A DNA stretch of 64,000 bases, taken from positions 30,881 through 94,880 of the forward strand of contig DASZMX010000103.1 of assembly GCA_035551475.1 (NCBI GenBank), given 5' to 3'. This stretch comes from DASZMX01 sp035551475. GTDB lineage: Bacteria > Verrucomicrobiota > Verrucomicrobiia > Limisphaerales > Palsa-1400. The notes beneath the pieces are model-generated. The model was not told where the DNA came from, did not search any database, and was given only the letters and a program-made list of their open reading frames with translations. Shown here piece after piece: positions 40,084 through 47,969 of the stretch. Numbering within the stretch: position 1 is the stretch's first letter; every line of letters begins with the position of its first letter. The position numbers and the translations under genes are program-made.

Positions 40084-40874
40084 ATCCGCGGCGGTTTGAG
40101 CGTCGCGGCAAAAGATGCCACGCGCTGAACCAAGTCGGGCGCGCGTCCAAATTCCGCGATTTGATTGACAATCGCGCTGCCCACCACAATCGCATCCGAA
40201 CACGCCGCCACCGCCGCCGCCTGGGCGGGCGTGGAAATGCCAAAACCCACGGCAATCGGCAACGCCGTATGCGCGCGGATTTTGGCGGTCATGCCGGAGA
40301 TGGTGTCGGAAACCTTTTGCTGCATCCCGGTGACGCCTTCCCGCGAAACATAATAAATGAACCCCTGCCCGCGTTTGACGATGGTGGCGATGCGTTCCTC
40401 GGGCGTGGTGGGCGCGACAAGGTAAATGGGGCACAAGCCCGCCTGAGCCATCAAGGCGTCGTAATTCCCGGACTCCTCCGGCGGCAAGTCGAGCACGAGA
40501 AAACCATCCACCCCGGCGCGCGCGGCGGCGGCAATGAATTTCTCCATGCCGAAACGGTGGATGAGGTTGAAATAAATATAGAGGACAATGGGAACCTGCG
40601 AAGCGCCGCGAATGGCGGCAACGGTGTCCAGGACCTTGGCGGGCGTTGCGCCGGATTCCAGGCCGCGCTGCGCCGCGAGCTGATTGACCAGGCCGTCCGC
40701 CAACGGATCGCTGAAAGGAACGCCCAGCTCCAAAACGTCCACGCCGATTTTATCGAAGGCCAGGGCGAGTTCGCGGGTTTTCTCGAGATTGGGATCGCCC
40801 GCGCCGATGTAAACTATAAAACCCTTTTGACCCTCCTGGCGCAGACGGGCGAAACGTTCTTCGATGCGGTTCAA
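40080..40874 (-). CDS. trpA: Tryptophan synthase alpha subunit
   Basis: A 264-residue TIM barrel with catalytic Glu49 and Asp60 at the classical positions (VLELGVPFSDPLADG), LDLPPEES, and the phosphate loop VGFGIST. It cleaves indole-3-glycerol phosphate to indole for TrpB. The active-site strand usually written LMTYYNP reads LYIYFNLIHRFG. It is not next to trpB; instead it lies 6 nt downstream of atpC on the same strand, suggesting co-transcription with the ATP synthase genes. Confidence 0.93.
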   Translation of the reverse strand: MNRIEERFARLRQEGQKGFIVYIGAGDPNLEKTRELALAFDKIGVDVLELGVPFSDPLADGLVNQLAAQRGLESGATPAKVLDTVAAIRGASQVPIVLYIYFNLIHRFGMEKFIAAAARAGVDGFLVLDLPPEESGNYDALMAQAGLCPIYLVAPTTPEERIATIVKRGQGFIYYVSREGVTGMQQKVSDTISGMTAKIRAHTALPIAVGFGISTPAQAAAVAACSDAIVVGSAIVNQIAEFGRAPDLVQRVASFAATLKPPRI

Positions 40875-40880
40875 GGCGCC

Positions 40881-41294
40881 TTAACGATGCTGGCGGCGGC
40901 GCTTGACTTCCAATTGCGCCAACGCGTTGGCCAGCGAGGCTTGCACCGTGGCGGTCTGCTCGTCGTCGAGCGTTTCCGCCAGGCGAGCCTCAGCGCGGCG
41001 GCGGGCATCCTCGGCCTTGGCTTCGTCGATGTTGTCCACCAGCAGCGCCATGTCCGTGAGGACAGCGACGCGGTCACCGGTAATTTCCACAAAGCCATCG
41101 CCGACGGCCAGGTAGGAATCCTGGCCGTTTTGCCGCACAATGATTTCGCCGGGGACCAGTTGGGTCATCAGCGGGACGTGCTGCGGATACACGCCCATTT
41201 CGCCCTCCACCGCCGGGAGCGTCACCATCTCGACCTCGGCCGAGAAGGTGCGCGCCTCCGGGGTGACAATTTCCAATTTGAGCGTGTTCGCCAT
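40881..41294 (-). CDS. atpC: F1 ATP synthase epsilon subunit
   Basis: A 137-residue protein: beta-sandwich MANTLKLEIVTPEARTFSAEVEMVTLPAVEGEMGVYPQH and C-terminal helical part rich in Ala/Arg. It belongs to the central rotor stalk. Its ATG shares one base with the atpD stop (TAATG), so translation is coupled. Confidence 0.93.
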   Translation of the reverse strand: MANTLKLEIVTPEARTFSAEVEMVTLPAVEGEMGVYPQHVPLMTQLVPGEIIVRQNGQDSYLAVGDGFVEITGDRVAVLTDMALLVDNIDEAKAEDARRRAEARLAETLDDEQTATVQASLANALAQLEVKRRRQHR

Positions 41295-42700
41295 TAAGCC
41301 TCTTTAATTTCGTCGATGCCGCCCTTCATGTAGAAGTTCTGCTCGGAAACCTCGTCGTGTTTGCCGTCCAGAATTTCCTTGAAGCCGCGCACCGTCTCTG
41401 CCACCGCCACCTGTTTGCCCTCGCGGCCCGTGAAGGCCTGGGCCACCGTGAACGGCTGGCTCAAGAAACGCTGAATTTTGCGGGCGCGGAACACGGTCGT
41501 CTTGTCGTCGGGCGACAATTCGTCCATGCCCAGAATGGCGATGATGTCCTGCAAGTCTTTGTAGCGTTGCAGCACTTTTTGCACGCCGCGCGCGACGTCG
41601 TAATGCTCCTGCCCGACGATTTCCGGCGTCAAGGCGCGGGAGTTCGAGGCCAGAGGATCGACGGCGGGGAAAATTCCCAATTCCGCGATGGAACGCTCCA
41701 GCACGATGGTCGCGTCCAAGTGCGCGAAGGTCGTGGCGGGCGCCGGATCGGTCAAGTCGTCGGCAGGCACGTAAACGGCCTGGAACGAGGTGATGGAGCC
41801 TTTCTTGGTGGACGTAATGCGCTCTTGCAGATCGCCCATTTCCGCCGCCAGCGTGGGTTGGTATCCGACCGCGCTGGGCGTGCGCCCGAGCAAGGCCGAA
41901 ACTTCCGAACCCGCCTGCGAAAAGCGGAAAATGTTGTCGATGAACAAGAGCACGTCCTGGTTTTTCTCGTCGCGGAAATACTCCGTGATGGCCAAACCAG
42001 ACAACGCCACGCGCAAACGGGCGCCCGGTGGCTCGTTCATCTGGCCATAGACCAGTGCGATTTTCGATTCGGCCAAATTTTTCTGCTTGATCACGTCCGC
42101 TTCGGACATTTCGTGGTAAAGATCGTTGCCCTCGCGGGTCCGTTCGCCCACGCCGGCGAACACCGAGACGCCGCCGTGCAGCTTCGCGATGTTGTTGATC
42201 AATTCCATGATGACGACCGTCTTGCCGACGCCCGCGCCGCCGAACGCGCCGACTTTGCCGCCCTTCAAGAACGGGCAAATCAGATCGATGACCTTGATGC
42301 CGGTGGTCAAAACCTGGGGAGAAGTCGATTGGTCCACCAACGGCGGGGCCGCGCGGTGAATGGGATAATATTTTTCCGCCACGACCGGGCCGCGTTCGTC
42401 CACCGGATTGCCGGTGACGTCAAACACGCGTCCCATCACACCGGGTCCCACCGGCATAGAAATGGGCGCGCCGGTGTCGGTGACTTCCAAGCCGCGCTTG
42501 AGGCCTTCGGTGCTGGACATGGCCACGCTGCGAATCCAGTTGTCGCCCAAGTGCTGCTGGACTTCGAGGGTCAGCTTGGTCGGCCCGAACCCGGGCGGAG
42601 TGAAATCAACCGTGAGCGCGTTGTAGATGGACGGGAGTTTGTCGCCAAACTCGATGTCCACCACCGGCCCGATGATCTGAACGATTTTGCCTTTATTCAT
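41294..42700 (-). CDS. atpD: F1 ATP synthase beta subunit
   Basis: A 468-residue catalytic subunit with P-loop GGAGVGKTVVIMELINN, catalytic VGERTREGNDLYHEM, ALVYGQMNEPPGARLRV, and LLFIDNIFRFSQAGSE. All key residues are present. It starts a transcription unit with its own promoter; the rest of the ATP synthase (a, b, c, delta, alpha, gamma) is not here, so the F1Fo genes are split between loci. Confidence 0.97.
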   Translation of the reverse strand: MNKGKIVQIIGPVVDIEFGDKLPSIYNALTVDFTPPGFGPTKLTLEVQQHLGDNWIRSVAMSSTEGLKRGLEVTDTGAPISMPVGPGVMGRVFDVTGNPVDERGPVVAEKYYPIHRAAPPLVDQSTSPQVLTTGIKVIDLICPFLKGGKVGAFGGAGVGKTVVIMELINNIAKLHGGVSVFAGVGERTREGNDLYHEMSEADVIKQKNLAESKIALVYGQMNEPPGARLRVALSGLAITEYFRDEKNQDVLLFIDNIFRFSQAGSEVSALLGRTPSAVGYQPTLAAEMGDLQERITSTKKGSITSFQAVYVPADDLTDPAPATTFAHLDATIVLERSIAELGIFPAVDPLASNSRALTPEIVGQEHYDVARGVQKVLQRYKDLQDIIAILGMDELSPDDKTTVFRARKIQRFLSQPFTVAQAFTGREGKQVAVAETVRGFKEILDGKHDEVSEQNFYMKGGIDEIKEA

Positions 42701-42733
42701 TGTTGTAACGCACGGTTCCTAAAAGAGTCGGGA

Positions 42734-42762
42734 ACTTTACGGAGCGGCGGCGCCGGGAGCAA
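42734..42762 (-). promoter_or_regulatory. Promoter of atpD
   Basis: TTGCTC (42762-42757), 17-nt spacer, TAAAGT (42739-42734), about 33 nt before the ATG at 42700. No clear Shine-Dalgarno sequence. Confidence 0.4.
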
Positions 42763-42778
42763 GCGTAATTTTTCACAA

Positions 42779-43186
42779 TTACGATGGAAAAACCGCGGAC
42801 GCCACGGGCTTCTTCCAGATCGGCACGGTGCGCTTCATTTCGTCGATGAGAAATTGGGCGGCGGCGAAGGCTTCGGCGCGATGCGGCGCAACGACTTCCA
42901 CCCAGAGCGAAGGCTCGCCAACTGCAACGCGCCCGAGGCGATGAACGAGGCGCACGGAGGAGATGGGCCAGCGTTTCTCCACCTGATCCAGAAGCAGGTT
43001 GAACTGGTGGCGGGCCATGGGTTCGAACGCTTCGTACTCGAGGGCGGCAATTTCGTTTCCGGTTTCCTGGCCGCGCACGCAGCCCAGAAAATTAACCACC
43101 GCGCCCATGTCTGACCCTACTTCGCGCGATCGCACCAGAGCGACCTCGTCGATCAGATCGGGCGAGATGATAATTTGGCGGCGCAT
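42779..43186 (-). CDS. moaE: Molybdopterin synthase catalytic subunit
   Basis: A 135-residue MoaE: GAVVNFLGCVRGQETGNEIAALEYEAFEPMA, RLVHRLGRVAVGE, VVAPHRAEAFAAAQFLIDEMKRTVPIWKKP. It inserts sulfur from the MoaD thiocarboxylate into precursor Z. The gene follows moaD by 4 nt on the same strand. Confidence 0.93.
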   Translation of the reverse strand: MRRQIIISPDLIDEVALVRSREVGSDMGAVVNFLGCVRGQETGNEIAALEYEAFEPMARHQFNLLLDQVEKRWPISSVRLVHRLGRVAVGEPSLWVEVVAPHRAEAFAAAQFLIDEMKRTVPIWKKPVASAVFPS

Positions 43187-43190
43187 GGGT

Positions 43191-43436
43191 TTAACCGCCC
43201 TGAACAGGGGGGAAGAGCGCCACTTGGTCCTGATCGCGCAAAAGGAAGTCCGGCTTCTGATAGTCCACGCCCACTGCCAGGAGCATGGATTTTTGCATGG
43301 GGCGCAATTGGGGGTAGCGCGCGAAAAGTTGCTCCTGAAGATCGCTCAGGCGGCTGTCGGGCGGCAGCGCGGCGGTGGTTTCCGCCACCCCCGTCAAATC
43401 GCGAAAGAAGGAATAAAAGGTGACGTGAACGGACAT
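43191..43436 (-). CDS. moaD: Molybdopterin synthase sulfur carrier MoaD
   Basis: An 81-residue ubiquitin-like protein (HVTFYSFFRDLTGVAETTAALPP) ending in the thiocarboxylatable di-glycine VQGG, with the preceding ALFPPV typical of MoaD rather than ThiS. ATG 43436 overlaps the stop of the upstream membrane protein gene (TGATG). Confidence 0.88.
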   Translation of the reverse strand: MSVHVTFYSFFRDLTGVAETTAALPPDSRLSDLQEQLFARYPQLRPMQKSMLLAVGVDYQKPDFLLRDQDQVALFPPVQGG

Positions 43437-44710
43437 CACAGGCGCAGGAAGATTTTACGGCGATAAAGAAAGCCAACGATCCAGAACGCAATCCCCAGGC
43501 TGACCAGGGCAATCGCCAGGTCGCTGCTGCCCCGAACGTGGCTTTCCAAAAATGTCCCCACGTCGCCGCCGACGAAGCGCTTGCTGAGATTGCCGAAGCC
43601 GCCGAGGAAATTCTTGATGAGATAAATAGTGATCGAGTTCATGCCCATCCACACGAATGGCCGGCACCAGGTTTGATATTTCGCGACGTCCACGATCCAA
43701 TAAAATGTTCCCAAAAGCAGCGCGCTGTAACCTCCGGCCACCAGCACGAAGGACGATGTCCAAATTTTCTTAACGACAGGAAACTGGATGCTCCAGGCCC
43801 ATCCCAAGGCCACCATGATCAGGCCCGCCATCAGGAGGTAGATGACTTTTTGCATGTCCTCGAGTTTGGCGTTGATGAGCAGCAAGCCGGCAAACACCCC
43901 GAGCAGGCAGGTGCCGATGGCGGGGATGGTGCTGAGATAACCTTCCGGATCGAAATACGTGTCGTATTTTCGGCCGGGCAAATATTGGAAATCAATATGG
44001 TCGGACAGGTCAAAGCCATGCTCGAAATGCCCTGTCACATAGTTGGTCGTGCTGTAAAAAAGTTGTTTGGCGTCCGTGGGAACATGGCGTTGTTCCGCCA
44101 GTTGCTTGAGCGCGACATCGTCCAGTTGAATATCGCGAATCGGCACAAACGACATCAGCGCCCAATAGCCAATCAACAGCGCAGCGCATGTTGCGATCAT
44201 GGCGCGCAGATTAAAAAAACAGAAGATGACACCCGCCACGCCATAACAAATGGCAATGCGATTCAGCACGCCCATCAGGCGGATGTTGGGCCAAAAGTGC
44301 GAAAACCCGCCCGAATAAAACAGCGCCACCACAAACATTAAAAGACTGCGACGCACCAACCGATTGACTGCCGCCGCCCTGCCCTCCTGCCGGATGGCTT
44401 TGCCCAGGGAAAACACCAGGGAGACGCCGACGATGAAAAGAAACAGCGGAAAAATAAGATCATAGAAATGGAATCCGGCCCACTCGGCATGATCCAATTC
44501 ATAGGCCAGAAAACCCATGACGCCGTGCGATTTTTCCCCTTCGCCGTGCGACATCCGGTTCAGCGCATAGACCAACTCGTCGGCGCCAATGATCCAAAAC
44601 ATGTCGAAGCCGCGCAAGGCGTCGATCGACATCAGGCGTTGCGTCACTGTGGGAGTCTTGGCGGCGGTCGCCGCGGCGACGTTGGGAGAAATCGAGGCTT
44701 CGGCGCTCAT
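43436..44710 (-). CDS. DUF5009/HGSNAT-like membrane acyltransferase
   Basis: A 424-residue integral membrane protein with about ten helices. The N-terminal signature RLMSIDALRGFDMFWIIGADELVYAL and FHFYDLIFPLFLFIVGVSLVFSL, plus PLVWMGMNSITIYL-like VWMGMNSITIYLIKNF, match the DUF5009/heparan-alpha-glucosaminide N-acetyltransferase family (NagX-like), which transfers acetyl groups across the membrane to glycans. It is translationally coupled to moaD, a functionally unrelated neighbour. Confidence 0.82.
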   Translation of the reverse strand: MSAEASISPNVAAATAAKTPTVTQRLMSIDALRGFDMFWIIGADELVYALNRMSHGEGEKSHGVMGFLAYELDHAEWAGFHFYDLIFPLFLFIVGVSLVFSLGKAIRQEGRAAAVNRLVRRSLLMFVVALFYSGGFSHFWPNIRLMGVLNRIAICYGVAGVIFCFFNLRAMIATCAALLIGYWALMSFVPIRDIQLDDVALKQLAEQRHVPTDAKQLFYSTTNYVTGHFEHGFDLSDHIDFQYLPGRKYDTYFDPEGYLSTIPAIGTCLLGVFAGLLLINAKLEDMQKVIYLLMAGLIMVALGWAWSIQFPVVKKIWTSSFVLVAGGYSALLLGTFYWIVDVAKYQTWCRPFVWMGMNSITIYLIKNFLGGFGNLSKRFVGGDVGTFLESHVRGSSDLAIALVSLGIAFWIVGFLYRRKIFLRL

Positions 44711-44716
44711 CGGCGC

Positions 44717-44745
44717 ATTTTAGGCGCCGATGAGCCGCGACTCAA
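44717..44745 (-). promoter_or_regulatory. Leaderless-type promoter of DUF5009-moaDE unit
   Basis: TTGAGT (44745-44740), 17-nt spacer, TAAAAT (44722-44717; 5 of 6 to consensus), then 6 nt to the ATG at 44710. One of the best examples of this promoter type in the window. Confidence 0.6.
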
Positions 44746-44759
44746 TTCAAAAAGCCCGG

Positions 44760-46334
44760 TTATGGCTGCGGCGCGCGCGCGTTCCGTCCGCCGGAACCAT
44801 CGGCCAGATGGCGGTTGACCGCATTCAAATAAGCGCGCGCGCTGGCCTCGATGATGTCCGTGCTGGCGCCTTTGCCGGTGATCGTTTTGGCGGAGCCGAA
44901 ATCGACCTTCACCGTCACCTCGCCCAGGGCGTCTTTCCCCTGCGACACGGCGCGCAAGGAATAATCCATGAGCTTGCCCTGTGTGCTCGTGAGGCGGTCG
45001 ATGGCCTTGAGGGCGGCATCAACCGGACCGTCGCCAATGCCCGCGTCCTGCACGCTTTCGGGCGCGCCTTTTTTTCCATTGAACTTGAGCAGGCGAACGG
45101 TGGCGGTCGGCACCGCGCGGTTGCCGCTGGTGACGCTGAGATAATCGAGCGACCACGTTTCGGGGGCCTCGCTGATCTGGCCCTCCACGAGCGCGGACAA
45201 ATCGTCGTCATAGACGAATTTCTTCTTGTCGCCAATTTCCTTGAAGCGCGCGAAAATGGACTGCACATCCGCATCGCTCATTTTGAAGCCGAGATGCTTG
45301 AGGCGCGCGGCCACGGCGGCCCGTCCGCTGTGCTTGGTCAACGGCAATTCCGTGCCGCCCCAGCCCACCGCCTGCGGGTCGATGATTTCGTAGGTCTCGC
45401 GCTTCTTCAAAATGCCGTCCTGATGAATGCCGCTGGAATGGGCGAACGCATTTTCGCCGACGATGGCCTTGCTGCGCTGCACGGCCAAACCGCTCATGCG
45501 AGCGACGAGGCGCGAGCTCTTGAGGATCTCGCGGCTTTGCACGGCGCAATCAAATCCGCCGAAGAAATCGCGGCGCGTCTGGAGCGCCATGACAATCTCC
45601 TCCAAGGCGGCGTTGCCGGCGCGTTCGCCAATGCCATTGATCGTGCACTCGACCTGGCGCGCGCCGTGGCGCACGGCGGCGAGGGAATTGGCGACGGCAA
45701 GGCCGAGGTCGTTGTGACAATGCACGCTGATGACAGCCTTGCCCGATTGGAACGCCGGCACGGATTCGTGAAGCTGCTGAATAAGCGCGCCGTATTGCTC
45801 CGGCACCGCCCAGCCCACCGTGTCGGGAATGTTCACCGTCGTGGCGCCTGCGGCCACCACCGCACGGCAGACCTGCACGAGAAATTCCGGCTCGGTGCGC
45901 GAGCCGTCTTCCGGCGAAAACTCCACGTCATCGACGAACGACTTCGCGCGCTTCACACCGTCCACGGCGAGCCGGAGAATTTCGTCTTGCGCCTTGTTCA
46001 GCTTGAACTCGCGATGGATTTTTGACGTGGCGAGAAAAACATGAATGCGCCCGCGTTTGCCGGCGGGCTTGATCGCCTCACCCGCGGCGTCAATGTCCTT
46101 GGGCACGCAGCGCGCGAGCCCGCAAATGACCGGGCCCTTGATTTCCCGCGCGATGCTTTGCACGGACGAAAAATCGCCGTCGCTGATCACCGGGAAACCC
46201 GCCTCGATGACATCGACTTTGAGCCGGGCCAGTTGCCGGGCGACCTCCAGCTTTTCGCGCAAAGTCATGGAGGCGCCAGGGCATTGCTCGCCGTCGCGCA
46301 ACGTCGTGTCAAAGATAACTATTTTGTTTTTCAT
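44760..46334 (-). CDS. leuA: 2-isopropylmalate synthase
   Basis: A 524-residue enzyme of full family length. DTTLRDGEQCPGASMT at the start is the catalytic HMGL-like motif, HCHNDLGLAVANSLAA binds the metal, GIGERAGNAALEE is conserved, and the C-terminal LeuA regulatory domain (from about residue 390, DYLSVTSGNRAVPTATV) is present, so allosteric leucine inhibition is expected. It catalyses the first committed step of leucine synthesis. The ATG directly follows the T-tract of an attenuator hairpin and a leucine-rich leader peptide gene, so transcription is probably leucine-controlled. Confidence 0.95.
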   Translation of the reverse strand: MKNKIVIFDTTLRDGEQCPGASMTLREKLEVARQLARLKVDVIEAGFPVISDGDFSSVQSIAREIKGPVICGLARCVPKDIDAAGEAIKPAGKRGRIHVFLATSKIHREFKLNKAQDEILRLAVDGVKRAKSFVDDVEFSPEDGSRTEPEFLVQVCRAVVAAGATTVNIPDTVGWAVPEQYGALIQQLHESVPAFQSGKAVISVHCHNDLGLAVANSLAAVRHGARQVECTINGIGERAGNAALEEIVMALQTRRDFFGGFDCAVQSREILKSSRLVARMSGLAVQRSKAIVGENAFAHSSGIHQDGILKKRETYEIIDPQAVGWGGTELPLTKHSGRAAVAARLKHLGFKMSDADVQSIFARFKEIGDKKKFVYDDDLSALVEGQISEAPETWSLDYLSVTSGNRAVPTATVRLLKFNGKKGAPESVQDAGIGDGPVDAALKAIDRLTSTQGKLMDYSLRAVSQGKDALGEVTVKVDFGSAKTITGKGASTDIIEASARAYLNAVNRHLADGSGGRNARAPQP

Positions 46335-46373
46335 AAAATAAAAAACCTCATCGCCTTGGCGGCGATGAGGTTT
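46335..46373 (-). terminator. leuA attenuator terminator hairpin
   Basis: On the minus strand AAACCTCATCGCC (46373-46361), loop GCCAA, GGCGATGAGGTTT (46355-46343), a perfect 13-bp stem, followed by a T-rich run to 46335 and then the leuA ATG (46334). The GAGG in the 3' arm is the only ribosome-site-like sequence, so the stem could also block translation. Confidence 0.85.
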
Positions 46374-46407
46374 GCAAATTCGGGCAATGGGACAACGGTA
46401 AACCTCA
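46366..46407 (-). promoter_or_regulatory. leuA antiterminator pairing
   Basis: The leader segment TGAGGTTT (46407-46400), which contains the leader peptide's own TGA stop codon, is perfectly complementary over 8 bp to AAACCTCA (46373-46366), the 5' half of the terminator. A ribosome stalled early on Leu codons leaves it free to pair and prevent termination; a ribosome at the stop codon covers it. Confidence 0.75.
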
Positions 46408-46467
46408 ACGTCCGCGCGGCTGCGGCAGCAGCGCGTTCAGCGACAGTCGAAGGTTCAAAAGGTCCAT
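46405..46467 (-). CDS. leuL: leu operon leader peptide
   Basis: A 20-residue peptide, MDLLNLRLSLNALLPQPRGR, with seven Leu codons (CTT, TTG, CTG). It sits between a strong promoter and the leuA terminator. Its stop codon is inside the antiterminator segment, the arrangement expected for leader-peptide transcription attenuation as in enteric leu operons (established mechanism; the instance here is inferred). A small hairpin GCTGC-TGCC-GCAGC lies within its leucine codons and could act as a pause site. The predicted transcript start is only 3-5 nt upstream, so it would be nearly leaderless. Confidence 0.82.
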   Translation of the reverse strand: MDLLNLRLSLNALLPQPRGR

Positions 46468-46477
46468 CACAGGGCCT

Positions 46478-46505
46478 AATCTAGCAATCCGGGGAAACGT
46501 GTCAA
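46478..46505 (-). promoter_or_regulatory. Promoter of leuL-leuA
   Basis: A perfect TTGACA (46505-46500), 16-nt spacer, TAGATT (46483-46478), 10 nt before the leader ATG. It begins 7 nt after the guaB3-like stop codon. Confidence 0.7.
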
Positions 46506-46512
46506 ACTTTTT

Positions 46513-47691
46513 TCAACGCGAGCCCATGCCCACGCTCTGCACGGTCTGGAAAAGTTTGCCCTCGGTCTTGATGCTCGGCGCGATGATGATGTCGGTTTCC
46601 TGGAAGGCGCGAATGGTGGCGGCGCCGACGTTGCCCATGCAGGTGGTGATGGCGCCGACCAGATTTTGCGAGCCATCGTCCACGGTGGCGGGGCCGTAAA
46701 GGATTTGCTTGAGCGACCCGCTAAGGCCGACCTTGATGCGGGTGCCGCGGGGCAAATTGGCGTGGGGCGTCGCCATGCCCCAATGATTGCCCTGGCCGGG
46801 CGCCTCAGCGGCACGCGCGAAGGCGCTGCCGACCATGACGGCATCCGAGCCGCAGGCGAGCGCTTTGCACACGTCCCCGCCCTTGCTCATGCCGCCGTCG
46901 GTGATGATGGGAATATATTGGCCGGTTTTTTTATGGTGATAATCACGGGCGGCCGCGCAATCCACCGTGGCCGTCACCTGCGGCACGCCGAGGCCGAGAA
47001 CGCCGCGGCTGGTGCAAGCCGCGCCGGGGCCGACGCCGATCAGGACGCCTGCCACGCCGCATTCCATCAACTGCAAGGTGACGTTGTAGGTGACAGCGTT
47101 CCCGATGATCACGGGAATTTTCATCTTGCGGCAAAAATCGGCCAGCTCCAGCGACTTGTACTCGGTGGATTTATGTTTGACGGTGGAAACGGTGGACTGG
47201 ACCACGAACACATCCGCGCCCGCCTCCTGCGCAATGGCTCCGAAGCGCTCGGCTTTTTGCGGGATGGAGCTGACGGCGGCGAGGACGCCCGCATCTTTTA
47301 ATTCCTTGATGCGCTGCCCAATCAATTCCTCCTTGATGGGCTCAAGGTACGCCTTCTGAATGAGCGTGGTGACATCTTCTTTGCCCGCATTGACGATTTT
47401 TTCCAGGACATCAGCCGGATTGGGATAACGGGTTTGAATGCCCTCCAAATTGATCACGCCCAGCCCGCCGTTTTTCCCCATTTCAATGCAGAAACGGACG
47501 TTGGTGACGCCGTCCATGGCGCTGGCGATGATGGGGATTTTCAGCTCGATGAAACTGCCGTCTTTGCGCGGAATGCGAAAGGAGGTGTCCACTTCGTTGG
47601 GATTGATGGTGATCTCGCCCGGCACAAGGGCAATTTCGTCAAATCCATAGGTGACGCGCGCTTTACGATTTCGTCCGATCCACATTCCCAT
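46513..47691 (-). CDS. IMP dehydrogenase-related protein GuaB3
   Basis: A 392-residue IMPDH/GMPR-family TIM barrel without CBS domains. Motifs: IPIIASAMDGVTNVRFCIEMGKNGGLGVINLEG at the start, and the nucleotide/catalytic loop GVGPGAACTSRGVLGLGVPQ with the active-site Cys, then ITDGGMSKGGDVCKALACGSDAVMVGSAFA. It lacks the usual GuaB flap. The GuaB3 clade may oxidise IMP to XMP or have a redox role; activity is not certain. It ends an operon starting at exbB (49950). Confidence 0.85.
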   Translation of the reverse strand: MGMWIGRNRKARVTYGFDEIALVPGEITINPNEVDTSFRIPRKDGSFIELKIPIIASAMDGVTNVRFCIEMGKNGGLGVINLEGIQTRYPNPADVLEKIVNAGKEDVTTLIQKAYLEPIKEELIGQRIKELKDAGVLAAVSSIPQKAERFGAIAQEAGADVFVVQSTVSTVKHKSTEYKSLELADFCRKMKIPVIIGNAVTYNVTLQLMECGVAGVLIGVGPGAACTSRGVLGLGVPQVTATVDCAAARDYHHKKTGQYIPIITDGGMSKGGDVCKALACGSDAVMVGSAFARAAEAPGQGNHWGMATPHANLPRGTRIKVGLSGSLKQILYGPATVDDGSQNLVGAITTCMGNVGAATIRAFQETDIIIAPSIKTEGKLFQTVQSVGMGSR

Positions 47692-47724
47692 AGGTTGTAA
47701 ATACTATATTAGACTCAATTGCTG

Positions 47725-47949
47725 TTAGAATTCATACGGCTCGTTCAGCGTCCCGCAAGCGGAACACCGGGAGCGATCCACGTCGGCGTCGTCGGTGTAA
47801 ACCGAGGCGCACCGTTCGCAGCGGAAGATGCGATCCTGCTTTCGCGCCGGGCCAAACCGCCGATTGCGAATTTCCGAATATACGGAGAGAATCGAAAGCC
47901 CCGCAAGCAAAGAAAGCACATACACCAGGATGAGAGCTTCGGAAGACAT
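47725..47949 (-). CDS. Small membrane protein with zinc ribbon
   Basis: A 74-residue protein: one membrane helix (ALILVYVLSLLAGLSILSVYS) followed by a cytoplasmic-side CERC-x14-CSAC ribbon (FRCERCASVYTDDADVDRSRCSACGT). I do not recognise the family. It is 20 nt downstream of the tonB-like gene and 33 nt upstream of guaB3 on the same strand, in the same operon. Confidence 0.7.
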   Translation of the reverse strand: MSSEALILVYVLSLLAGLSILSVYSEIRNRRFGPARKQDRIFRCERCASVYTDDADVDRSRCSACGTLNEPYEF

Positions 47950-47969
47950 AAGTTAGCGCGGCGCGAAGG

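Noticed and set aside
41357..43114. 585-codon open frame on the plus strand
   Set aside because: Antisense to atpD, which is unmistakable.
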